A stretch of DNA of 64,000 nt from Verrucomicrobiota bacterium (lineage in GTDB: Bacteria; Verrucomicrobiota; Kiritimatiellia; JAHIZV01), in NCBI GenBank assembly GCA_018814445.1, contig JAHIZV010000169.1, positions 1 to 64,000 on the forward strand, given 5' to 3'. A program made the position numbers and the translations under genes. Below the pieces are notes generated by a model that was given only the letters and a program-made list of their open reading frames with translations, searched no databases and had not been told where the DNA came from. Positions within the stretch are counted from its first letter, which is position 1, and each line of letters opens with the position of its first letter. Shown in pieces: positions 1 through 9,229 of the stretch.

Positions 1-141
1 CTGACTTAAGGCCACGACATGCCTTACGGCATTGACTACAAACAATGCGAACTTCATCAATTGTTCGTAGTTAAGCCCGTCAGGGCTGTGCCTTTCTTTG
101 CCTGGCGCATCCGAAAGTGGTCTTAAGTCAGCGGCATTCAG
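1..141 (+). mobile_element. MITE-like palindromic element, copy 1 (5' end cut by window edge)
   Basis: Nearly identical over its whole length to the copy at 19779-19929; I see a single substitution (cctGgcg versus cctGacg, near 103). The ends are inverted repeats: CTGACTTAAGGCCAC at the left and the complement of CTGACTTAAGACCAC at the right, continuing outward as CGGCATTCAG. The left-most ~10 bases lie outside the window. No reading frame of useful size is inside, so it would be non-autonomous. It sits 15 bases beyond the stop of the coiled-coil gene. The near identity of copies 1 and 2 suggests recent spread or conversion. Confidence 0.8.
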
Positions 142-156
142 GATGGCCTCCGTTAC

Positions 157-1197
157 TTAGGCCGTCTCGCCGTGCTGCGTCTCAACCAGGCGGATCTTGC
201 GCGGCTTGGATACCTCGCGGAGTACTTTGTCCGATTCCTCGAGATGTGTGCGGAGAGAGGTCAGCATACTGCTGAATTCTTCTGTGGCGGTGACGGATTT
301 AATTGTGCCGTCGACGACTTCCTGAACGTGCAGGACTTTCTGAATATCCTGTTCGAGTTCCGTGATTTTATCGAGCTGGGCGGCAAGCTGTTGACTCGCC
401 GACTGGACTTTGTCCGCATGTTCGGCGAGCGATTGCTCGATCTTCTTGGCACCGGATGTGTGACCGTTCGAGATGGCGGTGTTGATCTCAGAAGACACAT
501 TGGACAGTGATTTTGAATGCTCGGAAAGCACGGCGCCCAGATCTGTTGAGAGAGCGGCAAGAGAGGACTTCAGCTCCGCGGACTGTTTTGACATGGAGCT
601 GGACTGCTCGGCAAAAATGGACTTGAACTGGGTGGCGAGAGAGGCCAAAGCAGATGTTGTTTCTGCCGACTGCTTCGAGATGACACCGGACTGTTCAGCA
701 AGAACGGATTTGAAATTGCCGGCGAGAGCTGCCATAGCTGCTTTTGTTTCGTCAACTTGTCGGACCGCCTGCGCTTCAGCTTTCTGAAGTGCTTCTAGCA
801 GACGACTTTGCGTCTCCAGGAGTTTTCCGTTAAGTTTCTCCACCTGCTCGGCAGTTCGTGTTCCAAGTGCTGCGGCTGCATCACTCACGGCTGTCGCATA
901 TCGCTCCGGCTGAGGAAGATGTTTGCTGAAGGCTGCATCAATTGCGGAACCGATCGAATCGCCCAGTTCTTTGGCGCTGACGCTGGTTCCGGGAAGGCAG
1001 GCAGGAAGTCGTGAAATGAGCTGGGCAATAATGAGGCACGTACACGCGAGGCCGACTGATACAACGATGATCGGACCGCGGGTTTCCGATTCAGTGCCCT
1101 TGAAGAGCATGTAAAGAACAACACCCAAAACGACAATGCCAATCAGTCCCGTAATAAGACTGATCAATTTGCCGCCAGCTTTTTCTGATCCGGCCAT
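157..1197 (-). CDS. Membrane-anchored coiled-coil protein of unknown function
   Basis: I do not recognise the family. From the ATG at 1197 (MAGSEKAGGK) it encodes 346 residues: two hydrophobic segments near the N-terminus (about residues 10-30 and 40-60) followed by a long Ala/Ser/Gln/Lys-rich helical region to the end. The helical part holds a loose repeat of about 30 residues with FK-S-AEQS-SKQSAE-type units, seen at least twice, so a rod-like coiled coil attached to the membrane is likely. The frame stays open 66 codons upstream, but that extension is Arg/Lys-rich and low in quality, while GGGGGTT just precedes the chosen ATG. Similar architecture occurs in chemoreceptor-like, RmuC-like and apolipoprotein-like proteins; no catalytic motif is visible. 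Confidence 0.6.
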   Translation of the reverse strand: MAGSEKAGGKLISLITGLIGIVVLGVVLYMLFKGTESETRGPIIVVSVGLACTCLIIAQLISRLPACLPGTSVSAKELGDSIGSAIDAAFSKHLPQPERYATAVSDAAAALGTRTAEQVEKLNGKLLETQSRLLEALQKAEAQAVRQVDETKAAMAALAGNFKSVLAEQSGVISKQSAETTSALASLATQFKSIFAEQSSSMSKQSAELKSSLAALSTDLGAVLSEHSKSLSNVSSEINTAISNGHTSGAKKIEQSLAEHADKVQSASQQLAAQLDKITELEQDIQKVLHVQEVVDGTIKSVTATEEFSSMLTSLRTHLEESDKVLREVSKPRKIRLVETQHGETA

Positions 1198-1657
1198 ATC
1201 AACCCCCATGCAGAAGAGCACCGTTTTTTTTGCAACAAGTCGTACGGATAATAGGCGCTTAACCCGCTGATTGTCAAAGAGAAGATAGAAAGGGAAAGAA
1301 GCTGCGAAGAAGATCGAGGGAGGGAGGACCGACACTTTACATCCACTGGAGAGAGCAAGCAGAAGCCGTCGCAGTTCTCTCGTCGCGACCGACACTTACG
1401 GTCGCGTTGATGAGGGGGCAGAATCATCTCCATTCTTCTGCTCGATCGCTTCCTGATCCATGCGTCATCGAGGACCGTTGTCGTGCAATCCGAAGGGAGA
1501 CAGATCTTTGCCATGAAGAAAGCCTCATCCGAAGCGGGAAAGAAGATGGGATATCCAACGCTCCGTGCTCCGGTGACAATATATATAACAGATTCATATT
1601 ACGATAGTTATGGCTATATATGGGTCTATTCACGCAATTTCCAAGCCTGACCCGCGC
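1198..1657. other. Intergenic stretch between coiled-coil gene and mnmG
   Basis: No convincing gene. A short hairpin is visible at 1384-1406 (CGCGACC arm, 9 nt loop, GGTCGCG arm), and its ACCGACACTT word also occurs about 60 bases upstream at 1328-1337. An AT-rich patch with repeated TATA words lies at about 1577-1620. Since mnmG ends at 1658 on the minus strand, this stretch is its 3' region and the promoter region of the coiled-coil gene. Confidence 0.4.
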
Positions 1658-3586
1658 CTATTCGCGGGAGCCACGCAGCTTTTTGATCCAGACGGACAGT
1701 ATGGCGATGTCGGCGGGATTCACTCCTGATATCCGTCCCGCCTGACCAAGGCTCTCCGGCCGGACTCTCTTCAGCTTCTCGCGCGACTCATAGCGCAGTG
1801 CGATGATAGCATCGTAATCAATCGAAGGAGGAATCAACAGATGCTCCATCTTCTGTGCCTTCGCGATCTGCTGCTTCTCTCTTCTGATATAGCCCTCGTA
1901 GTGAAGCTGAATCTCCACCTGCTGGATCGCCTCTGGAGCAAGATGGGGATCGGTGTCCGGCAAATCCGAATAGGAGACATCTCGCCGGCAGAGAACCTGT
2001 GCGAGGCTCGAGCCGTCGACATACGTGCGTCGAAGCCGGGCGAGTTCTTGTTCGATTGAGTTTGCAATTGAACGGGTCTCCGCCAGATCCGCTTCCGAAA
2101 CAATGCCCAGACGGAGGGCGTGTTCAAACATTCTGAATCGGGCATTGTCCTGACGAAGGACCAGGCGGTGCTCCGCTCTGGATGTGAACATACGGTATGG
2201 CTCATCGGTGCCTTTCGTGACAAGGTCATCTATCAGGACGCCGATGTAGGCCTCGTTTCGACTTAGAACCATGGGGTCTTCGCCTCGCACCTTCAGCGCC
2301 GCATTGACGCCGGCAATGAACCCCTGGCCTGCGGCCTCCTCGTAACCGGTGGTTCCGTTGATCTGCCCGGCAAGGAAGACATTCTCGATCAGCTTGGTCT
2401 CCAGACTGTGATAGAGCTGGGTAGGATCAGCGTAGTCGTACTCAATGGCATAGCCGGGCTTCAGGAATTCCGCATGTTCAAGTCCGGGAATCGAATGAAT
2501 CATCTCGTGCTGTATGTCCTCCGGAAGACTGTTGGAGGTGCCGTTTGGGTAGATTTCAACGGTGCTGCGACCTTCAGGTTCGATAAAGACATGGTGAGAG
2601 GACTTGCTCCTGAATTTCACAATCTTGTCCTCAATCGAGGGACAGTATCTTACACCCGTGCCTTCAATGGATCCGCCATACATCGAGCTTCTGGCTAGGT
2701 TATTCTCAATGATTTCATGTGTTTTCGCCGTTGTATGCGTCAAATAGCAGGGAATTTGGTCGTATCCGGGAGGCCAGGGACGGAAGACATCTGCTTTATG
2801 TTCCACGTGGAACATGGGGTCTTTTCCCGTAATTGGTACCGATTTCTGTTCCACGTGGAACACACGCCGCTTTTCGGCGCTTTCCGCCCATTCTCGCCGG
2901 GCGGCCAGGGAGAAAAACGGCGGAGGATCGAATCCTGGCTGGGGCTCCATCTTCTGCCAGTCTATGGAATCCTTGTGCAGCCTCGGCGGCGTGCCGGTCT
3001 TGAGCCTTCCGAGTCGAAATCCAAGATTAAGGAAAGAGCGGCTTAACTCAGTCGCCGCCTTTTCATCGATTCTGCCTCCAGGGAAATGCCGGTCTCCGAT
3101 ATGTATTACTCCTCCGAGAAACGTGCCCGTGGCGATGACGAGAGATGCTCCGCGAATTTCGGATCCATCCGATGTGCGGACGCCTTTGAGCTTTCCGGCC
3201 TGGAGAAGAATTTCAGTGACCAGGGCCTCGATGATTTCTAAGTTCGGTGTCCGAGCGAGAACGGCTTGAATCCGCAGAGGGAAGAGGGGCTTGTCGCATT
3301 GGACGCGGTTAGCCTGAACGGCGGGCCCCTTGCGGGTATTGAGTGTCCGGAATTGTATGCCGGTGTAATCGGTGTTGCGGGCAATCTCACCCCCGAGCGC
3401 GTCGAGTTCAAAAACGATATGTGATTTAGCGATACCTCCAATCGACGGATTGCATGACATCCTGCCAATCGCATCGCGCGAGATGGTTATGAGGGCGGTT
3501 GAAACTCCGAGTTTGGCCGCAGCAAGAGCGGCTTCGTAGCCGGCATGTCCGGCACCCACCACAATGACATCATATGCTCTATTCAA
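1658..3586 (-). CDS. mnmG: tRNA uridine-5-carboxymethylaminomethyl modification enzyme MnmG (GidA)
   Basis: FAD-binding subunit of the MnmE-MnmG complex, which makes (carboxymethyl)aminomethyluridine at the wobble position of certain tRNAs. The N-terminus has the dinucleotide-binding motif GAGHAG directly after YDVIVV, followed by [23 protein letters not shown] and LKTGTPPRL, all typical of the family; the C-terminal region has the expected helical domain. No ATG is available near the N-terminus. The best start is the TTG at 3584-3586, giving about 642 residues; the frame is open further upstream into mnmE. The middle of the protein carries a short insertion containing FHVEQ and MFHVEH, which is the translation of two parS-like palindromes. 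mnmE lies just upstream on the same strand, 61 bases away, suggesting co-transcription. Confidence 0.96.
   Translation of the reverse strand: MNRAYDVIVVGAGHAGYEAALAAAKLGVSTALITISRDAIGRMSCNPSIGGIAKSHIVFELDALGGEIARNTDYTGIQFRTLNTRKGPAVQANRVQCDKPLFPLRIQAVLARTPNLEIIEALVTEILLQAGKLKGVRTSDGSEIRGASLVIATGTFLGGVIHIGDRHFPGGRIDEKAATELSRSFLNLGFRLGRLKTGTPPRLHKDSIDWQKMEPQPGFDPPPFFSLAARREWAESAEKRRVFHVEQKSVPITGKDPMFHVEHKADVFRPWPPGYDQIPCYLTHTTAKTHEIIENNLARSSMYGGSIEGTGVRYCPSIEDKIVKFRSKSSHHVFIEPEGRSTVEIYPNGTSNSLPEDIQHEMIHSIPGLEHAEFLKPGYAIEYDYADPTQLYHSLETKLIENVFLAGQINGTTGYEEAAGQGFIAGVNAALKVRGEDPMVLSRNEAYIGVLIDDLVTKGTDEPYRMFTSRAEHRLVLRQDNARFRMFEHALRLGIVSEADLAETRSIANSIEQELARLRRTYVDGSSLAQVLCRRDVSYSDLPDTDPHLAPEAIQQVEIQLHYEGYIRREKQQIAKAQKMEHLLIPPSIDYDAIIALRYESREKLKRVRPESLGQAGRISGVNPADIAILSVWIKKLRGSRE
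2799..2814. promoter_or_regulatory. parS-like centromere site 1 (inside mnmG)
   Basis: Perfect 16 bp palindrome TGTTCCACGTGGAACA. This matches the known chromosomal ParB target, which is TGTTTCACGTGAAACA in many bacteria and has the TTCC/GGAA form in pseudomonads. It lies inside mnmG and encodes part of FHVEH. The parB gene is about 10 kb away in the same window. Confidence 0.85.
2847..2862. promoter_or_regulatory. parS-like centromere site 2 (inside mnmG)
   Basis: Second perfect copy of TGTTCCACGTGGAACA, 48 bp (16 codons) from site 1 centre to centre, so both are read in the same codon phase and give FHVE twice in MnmG. Confidence 0.85.
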
Positions 3587-3647
3587 AGTCAGTTCCAGTA
3601 TATATAACCACTTGTACTCCAGTGGTTTAGGATAATGTCTGGCGGTG

Positions 3648-5021
3648 TCATTTCCCGATACAGAACCGGGAGAAGATGTGGTCCAGAAGTTCTTCCTCGT
3701 ACGTTTTTCCGGTAATAGTCCCCATTGCCTCGAGAGCGTCTCGCATCCTGGCGGCGGCAAGCGGGATATCGTCATCGCGTTCAGAGGCGAGCAGTGCGTC
3801 TGCGGCATCGAGATGTTCTGCCGTCTCGATCAGCAGGAGGCGGTGGCGCTCGGAAATGACGGCATGTGGCGGACCTTCCACGTGGAACTCCTGTTCGAGA
3901 TTCCTGCTTATAGCATCTCCCACAGCGTCTGCGGATCCTGCAGTCAGGAGAGATGTACGCACGCACTGGAACTGGAGAAAATCCTTCTGAGTCACTTTCT
4001 CGCCAAGATCGATTTTATTAAGGACGAGGACGCTTCTCCGGGGGTCAAGGCCTTCAATATGCTTCATGGTTTCTGAATCAACAGGCTGAGAAGCATCGAG
4101 CACAAGCAAGTGAATATCAGCCTTCTCGAGTTGCCGCCGGGTCCGGGCAATGCCTTCCTGTTCCACGGCACACACGGTTTCGCGCAGGCCTGCCGTATCG
4201 ACGAGACGGATTGGGACGCCGTCGAGGACCAGTCCCTCCTCGATAGAATCTCTGGTCGTTCCGGGAATATCCGAAACGATGGCGCGATCCGTGCCCAGCA
4301 ACAGGTTCAGAAGTGTCGACTTGCCGACGTTGGGTTTTCCGGCGATGACTACGAGCGCGCCATCCCGAAGGAGATGGCCTTCATCCCACGTCTGAATCAG
4401 TCGGCTTACCTCAGTGGAGACTTCTTTGAGTCTCGCCCGGATATCGTTAAATACTGCCGGAGGGAGGTCTTCCTCGGGAAAATCGAGCGTTGCTTCCACA
4501 TCTGAAGCGACGGAAATGCCTCGCTCGTAAATATCTTCAATAACGCGACTTAAGCCTCCCTCAAGCTGGTCAACGGCAGCGGAAGCGGCGCGCTCTGAGC
4601 GGGCTTTTATGAGATCAAGAACAGCTTCGGCCTGCGCCAGATCAAGACGTCCATTCAGGAAGGCGCGGCGAGTGAATTCTCCGGGCTCGGCCAATCGGGC
4701 ACCCTCCTCGATGACTCGGCGCAGAATGCGGCGCGCGCTGACGGGTCCTCCGTGACCCTGGAACTCGACCACGTCTTCCCGCGTATAGCTGTGCGGAGCC
4801 CGCATAAGCATGAGCAGAATCTCATCAATGTCACCGACAATTCCTTGAACCGTCCCATGCAGAAAAGTCCCGGTTCCGGCTTCAGAAGGCCTGCGTCCTT
4901 TTCCCTCGAAGATGGCATCCGCGATCTCGAAGGCTTTTGGTCCGGAGACGCGGACGATCGCTACTCCCGCTTCTCCGGGAGCCGTCACGATTGCTGCTAT
5001 GGTGTCTTCGATTAAGTTCAT
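3648..5021 (-). CDS. mnmE: tRNA modification GTPase MnmE (TrmE)
   Basis: GTPase partner of MnmG for wobble uridine modification. The 457-residue product starts [11 protein letters not shown] with the formyl-tetrahydrofolate-binding N-terminal domain ([17 protein letters not shown] region). A G domain is inserted near residue 225: P-loop GKPNVGKS, then [15 protein letters not shown] and NKID. It ends with the canonical C-terminal FCIGK, whose Cys is required in the family. The ATG at 5019-5021 is chosen because family homology begins there; the open frame continues about 40 codons upstream without homology. A parS-like palindrome near the 3' end encodes FHVE. Confidence 0.96.
   Translation of the reverse strand: MNLIEDTIAAIVTAPGEAGVAIVRVSGPKAFEIADAIFEGKGRRPSEAGTGTFLHGTVQGIVGDIDEILLMLMRAPHSYTREDVVEFQGHGGPVSARRILRRVIEEGARLAEPGEFTRRAFLNGRLDLAQAEAVLDLIKARSERAASAAVDQLEGGLSRVIEDIYERGISVASDVEATLDFPEEDLPPAVFNDIRARLKEVSTEVSRLIQTWDEGHLLRDGALVVIAGKPNVGKSTLLNLLLGTDRAIVSDIPGTTRDSIEEGLVLDGVPIRLVDTAGLRETVCAVEQEGIARTRRQLEKADIHLLVLDASQPVDSETMKHIEGLDPRRSVLVLNKIDLGEKVTQKDFLQFQCVRTSLLTAGSADAVGDAISRNLEQEFHVEGPPHAVISERHRLLLIETAEHLDAADALLASERDDDIPLAAARMRDALEAMGTITGKTYEEELLDHIFSRFCIGK
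3874..3889. promoter_or_regulatory. parS-like site 3, imperfect (inside mnmE)
   Basis: CCTTCCACGTGGAACT keeps the 12 bp core TTCCACGTGGAA and one further base of the palindrome (right-hand C); outer positions diverge from sites 1 and 2. About 1.05 kb from them, in the neighbouring gene of the same operon. Confidence 0.6.
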
Positions 5022-5216
5022 GACAGGTGCGGATGCGGAGGGTTCCTCTCCAGCATGCCGCGCGTGCGAGATGTTGGCGTAAGTGCAACACCCGTGCAAT
5101 TCGAAAGAGAAACTCAAGGACTGCCAACCTGCGCCAGGCTTCATGCCCGTTGGCGAGATCGCCCTAGACCTGGGCTACCTCTTCGCGATACAATACACTT
5201 GAAAGGACCGCTTTAT

Positions 5217-5657
5217 ATGAGAAACGTTCTGAAACTGTGCTCAATGCTCACTTTGCTGGGGCTCATCGTTGCGTGCAATACGCCTGAAGCGCGGATTAAA
5301 AAGAATACGGAGATGTTCGACGGCTTTCCTCCCGATGTGCAGGAGCGTGTCCGCCAGGGAAAAATCGCGGTCGGCGATACGCGCGATATGGTATTCATCG
5401 CGCTCGGAGAACCGAATCGCCAATACGTGAGGACCACGGCCGACGGCGATGCCGAATTGTGGTCGTACGTCGATAGAGACGTAAGACCGGAACGCGAACG
5501 GGTCACGGGTTCGTTTCGTGTGCGCGATTCCCAGGGCCGATATCGCAACGTCAACGAGTCAATGTGGGTTTCGGTGGATCACTATACCGAGTACGAACGC
5601 CTTCGCATCGAGTTGATAAACGGCAAAGTGCACGCGATAGAGACGATCAAGAGATGA
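5217..5657 (+). CDS. Small lipoprotein, BamE/SmpA-like fold suspected
   Basis: A 146-residue product with a lipoprotein signal: charged start, hydrophobic stretch and the lipobox LIVAC with Cys at about residue 19. The mature part includes KIAVGDTRDMVFIALGEPN followed by a tyrosine/tryptophan-rich beta region (ELWSYVDRDV). This pattern, short helices then V-x-G-M/T-x-x-x-V-x-x-x-L-G-x-P, is typical of the BamE/SmpA/OmlA-like fold. It is divergent from the mnmE operon and convergent with epmA. AAAGGA lies just before the ATG at 5217. It could be a BAM-complex accessory or an unrelated lipoprotein of the same fold; I cannot decide. Confidence 0.65.
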   Translation: MRNVLKLCSMLTLLGLIVACNTPEARIKKNTEMFDGFPPDVQERVRQGKIAVGDTRDMVFIALGEPNRQYVRTTADGDAELWSYVDRDVRPERERVTGSFRVRDSQGRYRNVNESMWVSVDHYTEYERLRIELINGKVHAIETIKR

Positions 5658-5679
5658 CGGCTGAAGAGCCGATGTCTTT

Positions 5680-6495
5680 CTATCCTTCTCTGAATGCCAT
5701 GACGTCATCCAGGCTCGCGGCATCAGCCAGGAGCATCACGAGGCGATCGACGCCGAGCGCGATGCCTGCACATTCAGGCAGGCCCGATTCCAGCGCTGAC
5801 AGAAACGCATGATCCAACGGGTATCTCTCGCGTCCGGCTTCTTCCCGCATGGCTGCCCACTTATCAAATCGCGCTTTCTGTTCTACGGAGTCTGTGAGTT
5901 CCGAATAGGCGTTGGCGAGTTCAAGTCCGCCTATATACAGCTCCCATCGTTCAGATACGGCGGGGTTAGCGCGCTTTCTGCGCGCAAGCGCGGCAAGTGC
6001 CGAGGGATAATCCGAGAGTATCACCGGGACATCGTGGGGCAACGCCGGTTCGACTTTGGTGACCAGATCGAGATCGAAGCGGTCTTCATCGAACTCCTTT
6101 ACTGGATCCCATCCAGCGTGTTGGATGAATGCATTGGAGACAGTGGTCAAATTCCAGAGAGGAACAAGAGAGATCTCATTGCCTTGGTATGCAATGTCGG
6201 TTGTACCGCGCACTTCGTTCGCGACATGGGCTATGAGAGCCTTCGTGTCTGTGAGAATATCGAGATAATCCGCTCCGCTCCGGTACCATTCCAGCATGGT
6301 GAATTCGGGATGATGGAGATCTCCTCTCTCACCTCTTCGGAAGCATGCGCCCATCTGAAAGATCCGTTTATACCCCGCGGCAACGAGGCGCTTCATGTGA
6401 AGTTCGGGTGATGTGCGGAGGTAACAATCTCCTGAAGGCTCCGCGTCGATATGGAGTTCGAGCGCGGGAGTAGCAACACGGACGGGCGTCTCCAC
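5680..6495 (-). CDS. epmA: EF-P--(R)-beta-lysine ligase EpmA (GenX/PoxA)
   Basis: Class II lysyl-tRNA-synthetase paralogue that attaches beta-lysine to elongation factor P. Visible motifs: YLRTSPELHMKRL (motif 2 entry), FRRGERGDLHHPEFTMLEWY, and the C-terminal motif 3 GLPECAGIALGVDRLVML. No ATG exists at the expected N-terminus. The GTG at 6493-6495 gives a protein lacking the usual first helix, yet the same frame upstream encodes a good match to it (IRHRVLQSIRAFF then TERDFIEVETP). The real start is therefore probably a rare codon around 6573-6588 (in-frame CTG codons). The gene lies directly downstream of efp, its substrate, on the same strand, an arrangement that supports the assignment. 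Confidence 0.88.
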   Translation of the reverse strand: METPVRVATPALELHIDAEPSGDCYLRTSPELHMKRLVAAGYKRIFQMGACFRRGERGDLHHPEFTMLEWYRSGADYLDILTDTKALIAHVANEVRGTTDIAYQGNEISLVPLWNLTTVSNAFIQHAGWDPVKEFDEDRFDLDLVTKVEPALPHDVPVILSDYPSALAALARRKRANPAVSERWELYIGGLELANAYSELTDSVEQKARFDKWAAMREEAGRERYPLDHAFLSALESGLPECAGIALGVDRLVMLLADAASLDDVMAFREG

Positions 6496-6611
6496 CTCAA
6501 TGAAATCCCGCTCGGTGAAGAACGCCCGGATAGACTGAAGGACCCGGTGTCGAATCTGGAGATTCGTTTTCAGCGACTGTAATCGCAGCGTGTCCGGGTT
6601 GGCATCTGGGC

Positions 6612-6642
6612 TTTCAGGTTTCAGGTTTGAGCCCTCAGGTTT
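6612..6642. repeat. Degenerate TTTCAGG heptamer repeat at the efp-epmA junction
   Basis: Two perfect TTTCAGG units and a third degenerate copy separated by a few bases. It resembles the CCCGAAA heptamer array at 10274-10315 in placement (just beyond a gene end) and unit size. It overlaps the unassigned N-terminal extension of epmA. Confidence 0.5.
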
Positions 6643-6647
6643 CCAAT

Positions 6648-7214
6648 CTAACCTTTGCTCACCCGCTCAGAATACGCGCCGGTACGTGTGTCTATTCTGA
6701 TCACATCGCCTTCATTGACGAAAATCGGCACCTGGACTTCATAACCATTATCGACTTTAGCGGGTTTGAGCACGTTCGTTGCCGTATCGCCGCGCGCGCC
6801 GGGCTCGGTCTCGATGATCTTCTTCTCGATGAAGTTCGGCAGCGTGACCTCAAGCGGCCGGTTGTTGAAGAAGAGGACCTCCACCTCCATGTCCTCCACG
6901 AGGAAGTACTTCTGGTTCCCCAGCACGTCTGAACTCACATGAATCTGCTCATATGTGTCAGTATCCATGAAGACGAAGTCACTGCCGTCTTCGTAAGAGT
7001 AGATCAGATCCTTCGAGAGAAGATTCGGTTTGTCGATCTTCTCAACGGAGCGATATGACTTGTCGAGAGTCGAGCCGGTGAACAGGTTCCTGATCTTGCA
7101 TCGATAGATGGCCTGTCCTTTGCCCGGTTTCACAAACTGGAAGTCCGTGATGATGCAGGGCTCCCCGTCGATTTCAATTTTCAGTCCTTTGCGTAGATCA
7201 GATGCGCTGTACAT
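6648..7214 (-). CDS. efp: Elongation factor P
   Basis: Ribosome-binding factor that relieves stalling at polyproline. The 188-residue product has the three beta-barrel domains of the family. The modification loop reads VKPGKGQA, with the tip lysine at residue 32, the position that is beta-lysylated in E. coli-type EF-P. The C-terminal signature VPIFVNEGDVIRIDTRTGAY is intact. Together with epmA immediately downstream, this points to the beta-lysine pathway rather than rhamnosylation; epmB is not in the window. The next gene upstream, pckG, is separated by a terminator-like hairpin, so efp-epmA is probably its own unit. Confidence 0.96.
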   Translation of the reverse strand: MYSASDLRKGLKIEIDGEPCIITDFQFVKPGKGQAIYRCKIRNLFTGSTLDKSYRSVEKIDKPNLLSKDLIYSYEDGSDFVFMDTDTYEQIHVSSDVLGNQKYFLVEDMEVEVLFFNNRPLEVTLPNFIEKKIIETEPGARGDTATNVLKPAKVDNGYEVQVPIFVNEGDVIRIDTRTGAYSERVSKG

Positions 7215-7243
7215 GTTCTCACCTTCCTGTCCGCCAAAGAGAA

Positions 7244-7267
7244 CGGACGATCCGACGGGATCGTCCG
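7244..7267 (-). terminator. Rho-independent terminator after pckG
   Basis: Perfect 10 bp stem CGGACGATCC / GGATCGTCCG with a 4 nt loop; on the minus strand it is followed by a short T/C-rich tract. It lies 36 bases past the pckG stop. Confidence 0.7.
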
Positions 7268-7302
7268 CTCATCGACGATTCACTTCGTATCAGCCGCGAA
7301 GA

Positions 7303-9099
7303 TTAAGCGTTCTGCAGCCGGGCCTCAAGAGCATTGAGTTCGTCATTCAGTTCTGCGGGGAGCTTGTCGCCAAACTTGGCAAAGTGCTCTCTGATTGCAT
7401 CGACAACGGCCTTCCATTCCGCGGTATCGACTTTCATCAGTTCCGCCATGTCCTCAGCCGGGATATCCAGGCCGCTCAGATCGAGAGCGCCGTCAGCCGG
7501 CATCAGGCCTATAGGACCTTCCCTGGCCTCTGCAGTTCCGTTGCACCGTTCGAAGATATACTTCAGGACACGGCTGTTCTCACCGAATCCGGGCCACAAC
7601 CATTTACCGTTGGTGTTCTTGCGGAACCAGTTTACGTAGAAGACCTTAGGCATCTTATCTCCGCCCTTCTCGCCCATCTTGATCCAGTGCGCGAAGTAGT
7701 CTCCCATGTGGTAGCCGCAGAACGGAAGCATAGCCATCGGATCAAATCGGAGCTGGCCGAGTCCGCCCGCTGCTGCTGCTGTCTTTTCGGAGGCCATGGA
7801 GGCTCCAAGGAATGTGCCGTGCTGCCAGTTGGCAGCTTCGATGACGAGCGGCTGAGTCGTTGCTCGGCGCCCGCCGAAGAGGATCGCGCTGATCGGCACT
7901 CCCGCGGGATCTTCCCACTCATCCGCGATCACCGGACACTGGCTTGCGGGTGCGGTGAAGCGTGCGTTGGGATGCGCGGCGGTGCGTCCGCAGCCGGGCG
8001 CCCAGGGACGGCGCAGCCAGTCCACGAGATGCTCCGGCTCATCTTCTTTCATATCCTCCCACCAGACATCTCCTTCCGGCGTCAGTGCGACATTGGTAAA
8101 GATGGAGTTCTTTGCGGCACTGATCATCGCGTTGGGGTTTGAGTAGTCGCTCGTTCCCGGTGCGACACCGAAGAACCCGGCTTCAGGATTGATGGCATAG
8201 AGTCGACCGTCCTCGCCGAATTTCATCCAGGCGATATCATCGCCGATGGTCTCGACCTTCCAACCCTTGAGGGTTGGATTCATCATGGCGAGATTCGTTT
8301 TTCCGCACGCGCTTGGGAACGCAGCGGCGACGTACTTCACATCCCCGTCGGGTGATGTGAGTTTCAGAACCAGCATATGCTCGGCCATCCAGCCTTCGTC
8401 ACGAGCCTGAACGGAGGCGATGCGAAGCGCATGACATTTCTTGCCGAGCAGCGCGTTTCCGCCATAACCCGAACCATAGGACCAGATCTCGCGGGTCTCC
8501 GGGTAATGCGTGATGTACTTGTTCTCGGCATTGCACGGCCAGGGCTGATCGGGCTGTTTTTCGCCGGTCAGCGGTGAACCGATCGAGTGGATGCCCCGGA
8601 CAAAGTCTTCGCTGTCACCGAGGACTTCAACAACCTTCGTGCCTACGCGCGCCATGATGTGCATATTGCAGACCACGTAGGGCGAATCGGTGATTTCAAA
8701 GCCTATCTTGGCAATCGGGCTTCCGATCGGGCCCATGGAGTAAGGAATCACGAACATCGTGCGGCCCTGCATACAGCCGTCATAGAGGCCGCGGAGAGTT
8801 TCCTTGATCTCCGCAGGGGCCGTCCAGTTATTCGTCGGCCCCGCGTCTTCCTTACTCTCGCAGCAGATATAGGTGCGGTCTTCCACGCGCGCCACATCAG
8901 CGGGATCCGACCGGCAGATGAAGCTGTTCGGGCGGATATCATCGTTGAGCCGAATATACGTTCCGGAATCGACCATGAGTTTGCTCAGGCGGTCGTATTC
9001 GTCCTTGGACCCGTCACACCAGACGATTTCGTCCGGTTTGCACATGGCGGACACTTCGTCTACCCACTCAAGCAGCTTCTTATTCGTTGTTTTTGTCAT
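7303..9099 (-). CDS. pckG: Phosphoenolpyruvate carboxykinase (GTP)
   Basis: Interconverts oxaloacetate + GTP and PEP + CO2 + GDP in gluconeogenesis or, in fermenters, the reverse anaplerotic direction. The 598-residue length is normal for the GTP class. Motifs seen: the P-loop [10 protein letters not shown], the metal/substrate region [32 protein letters not shown], and the lid/adenine-site region [22 protein letters not shown]. The second ATG (9097-9099) is preferred over one six codons upstream because AGAGGA lies at the right distance before it. It is a stand-alone gene with a hairpin terminator behind it. Confidence 0.97.
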   Translation of the reverse strand: MTKTTNKKLLEWVDEVSAMCKPDEIVWCDGSKDEYDRLSKLMVDSGTYIRLNDDIRPNSFICRSDPADVARVEDRTYICCESKEDAGPTNNWTAPAEIKETLRGLYDGCMQGRTMFVIPYSMGPIGSPIAKIGFEITDSPYVVCNMHIMARVGTKVVEVLGDSEDFVRGIHSIGSPLTGEKQPDQPWPCNAENKYITHYPETREIWSYGSGYGGNALLGKKCHALRIASVQARDEGWMAEHMLVLKLTSPDGDVKYVAAAFPSACGKTNLAMMNPTLKGWKVETIGDDIAWMKFGEDGRLYAINPEAGFFGVAPGTSDYSNPNAMISAAKNSIFTNVALTPEGDVWWEDMKEDEPEHLVDWLRRPWAPGCGRTAAHPNARFTAPASQCPVIADEWEDPAGVPISAILFGGRRATTQPLVIEAANWQHGTFLGASMASEKTAAAAGGLGQLRFDPMAMLPFCGYHMGDYFAHWIKMGEKGGDKMPKVFYVNWFRKNTNGKWLWPGFGENSRVLKYIFERCNGTAEAREGPIGLMPADGALDLSGLDIPAEDMAELMKVDTAEWKAVVDAIREHFAKFGDKLPAELNDELNALEARLQNA

Positions 9100-9229
9100 A
9101 GGTTTCCTCTGTTTCAAGTTAGTCTACTATGTTTCAGAATCTAAGCCCGTCAAGGGCGGGGGAAAAATAAGGAAGGAGAGATCAGTTGGCAAGCTTTTTC
9201 GTTATTTTTTTGTCGAATAAGGAGGGCTT

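Noticed and set aside
1164-1514. Minus-strand open frame in the gap before mnmG
   Set aside because: No family pattern, no ribosome site, and heavy overlap with the start of the coiled-coil gene.
2717-3269. Plus-strand frames antisense to mnmG
   Set aside because: They are shadows of a well-supported conserved gene and include the parS palindromes.
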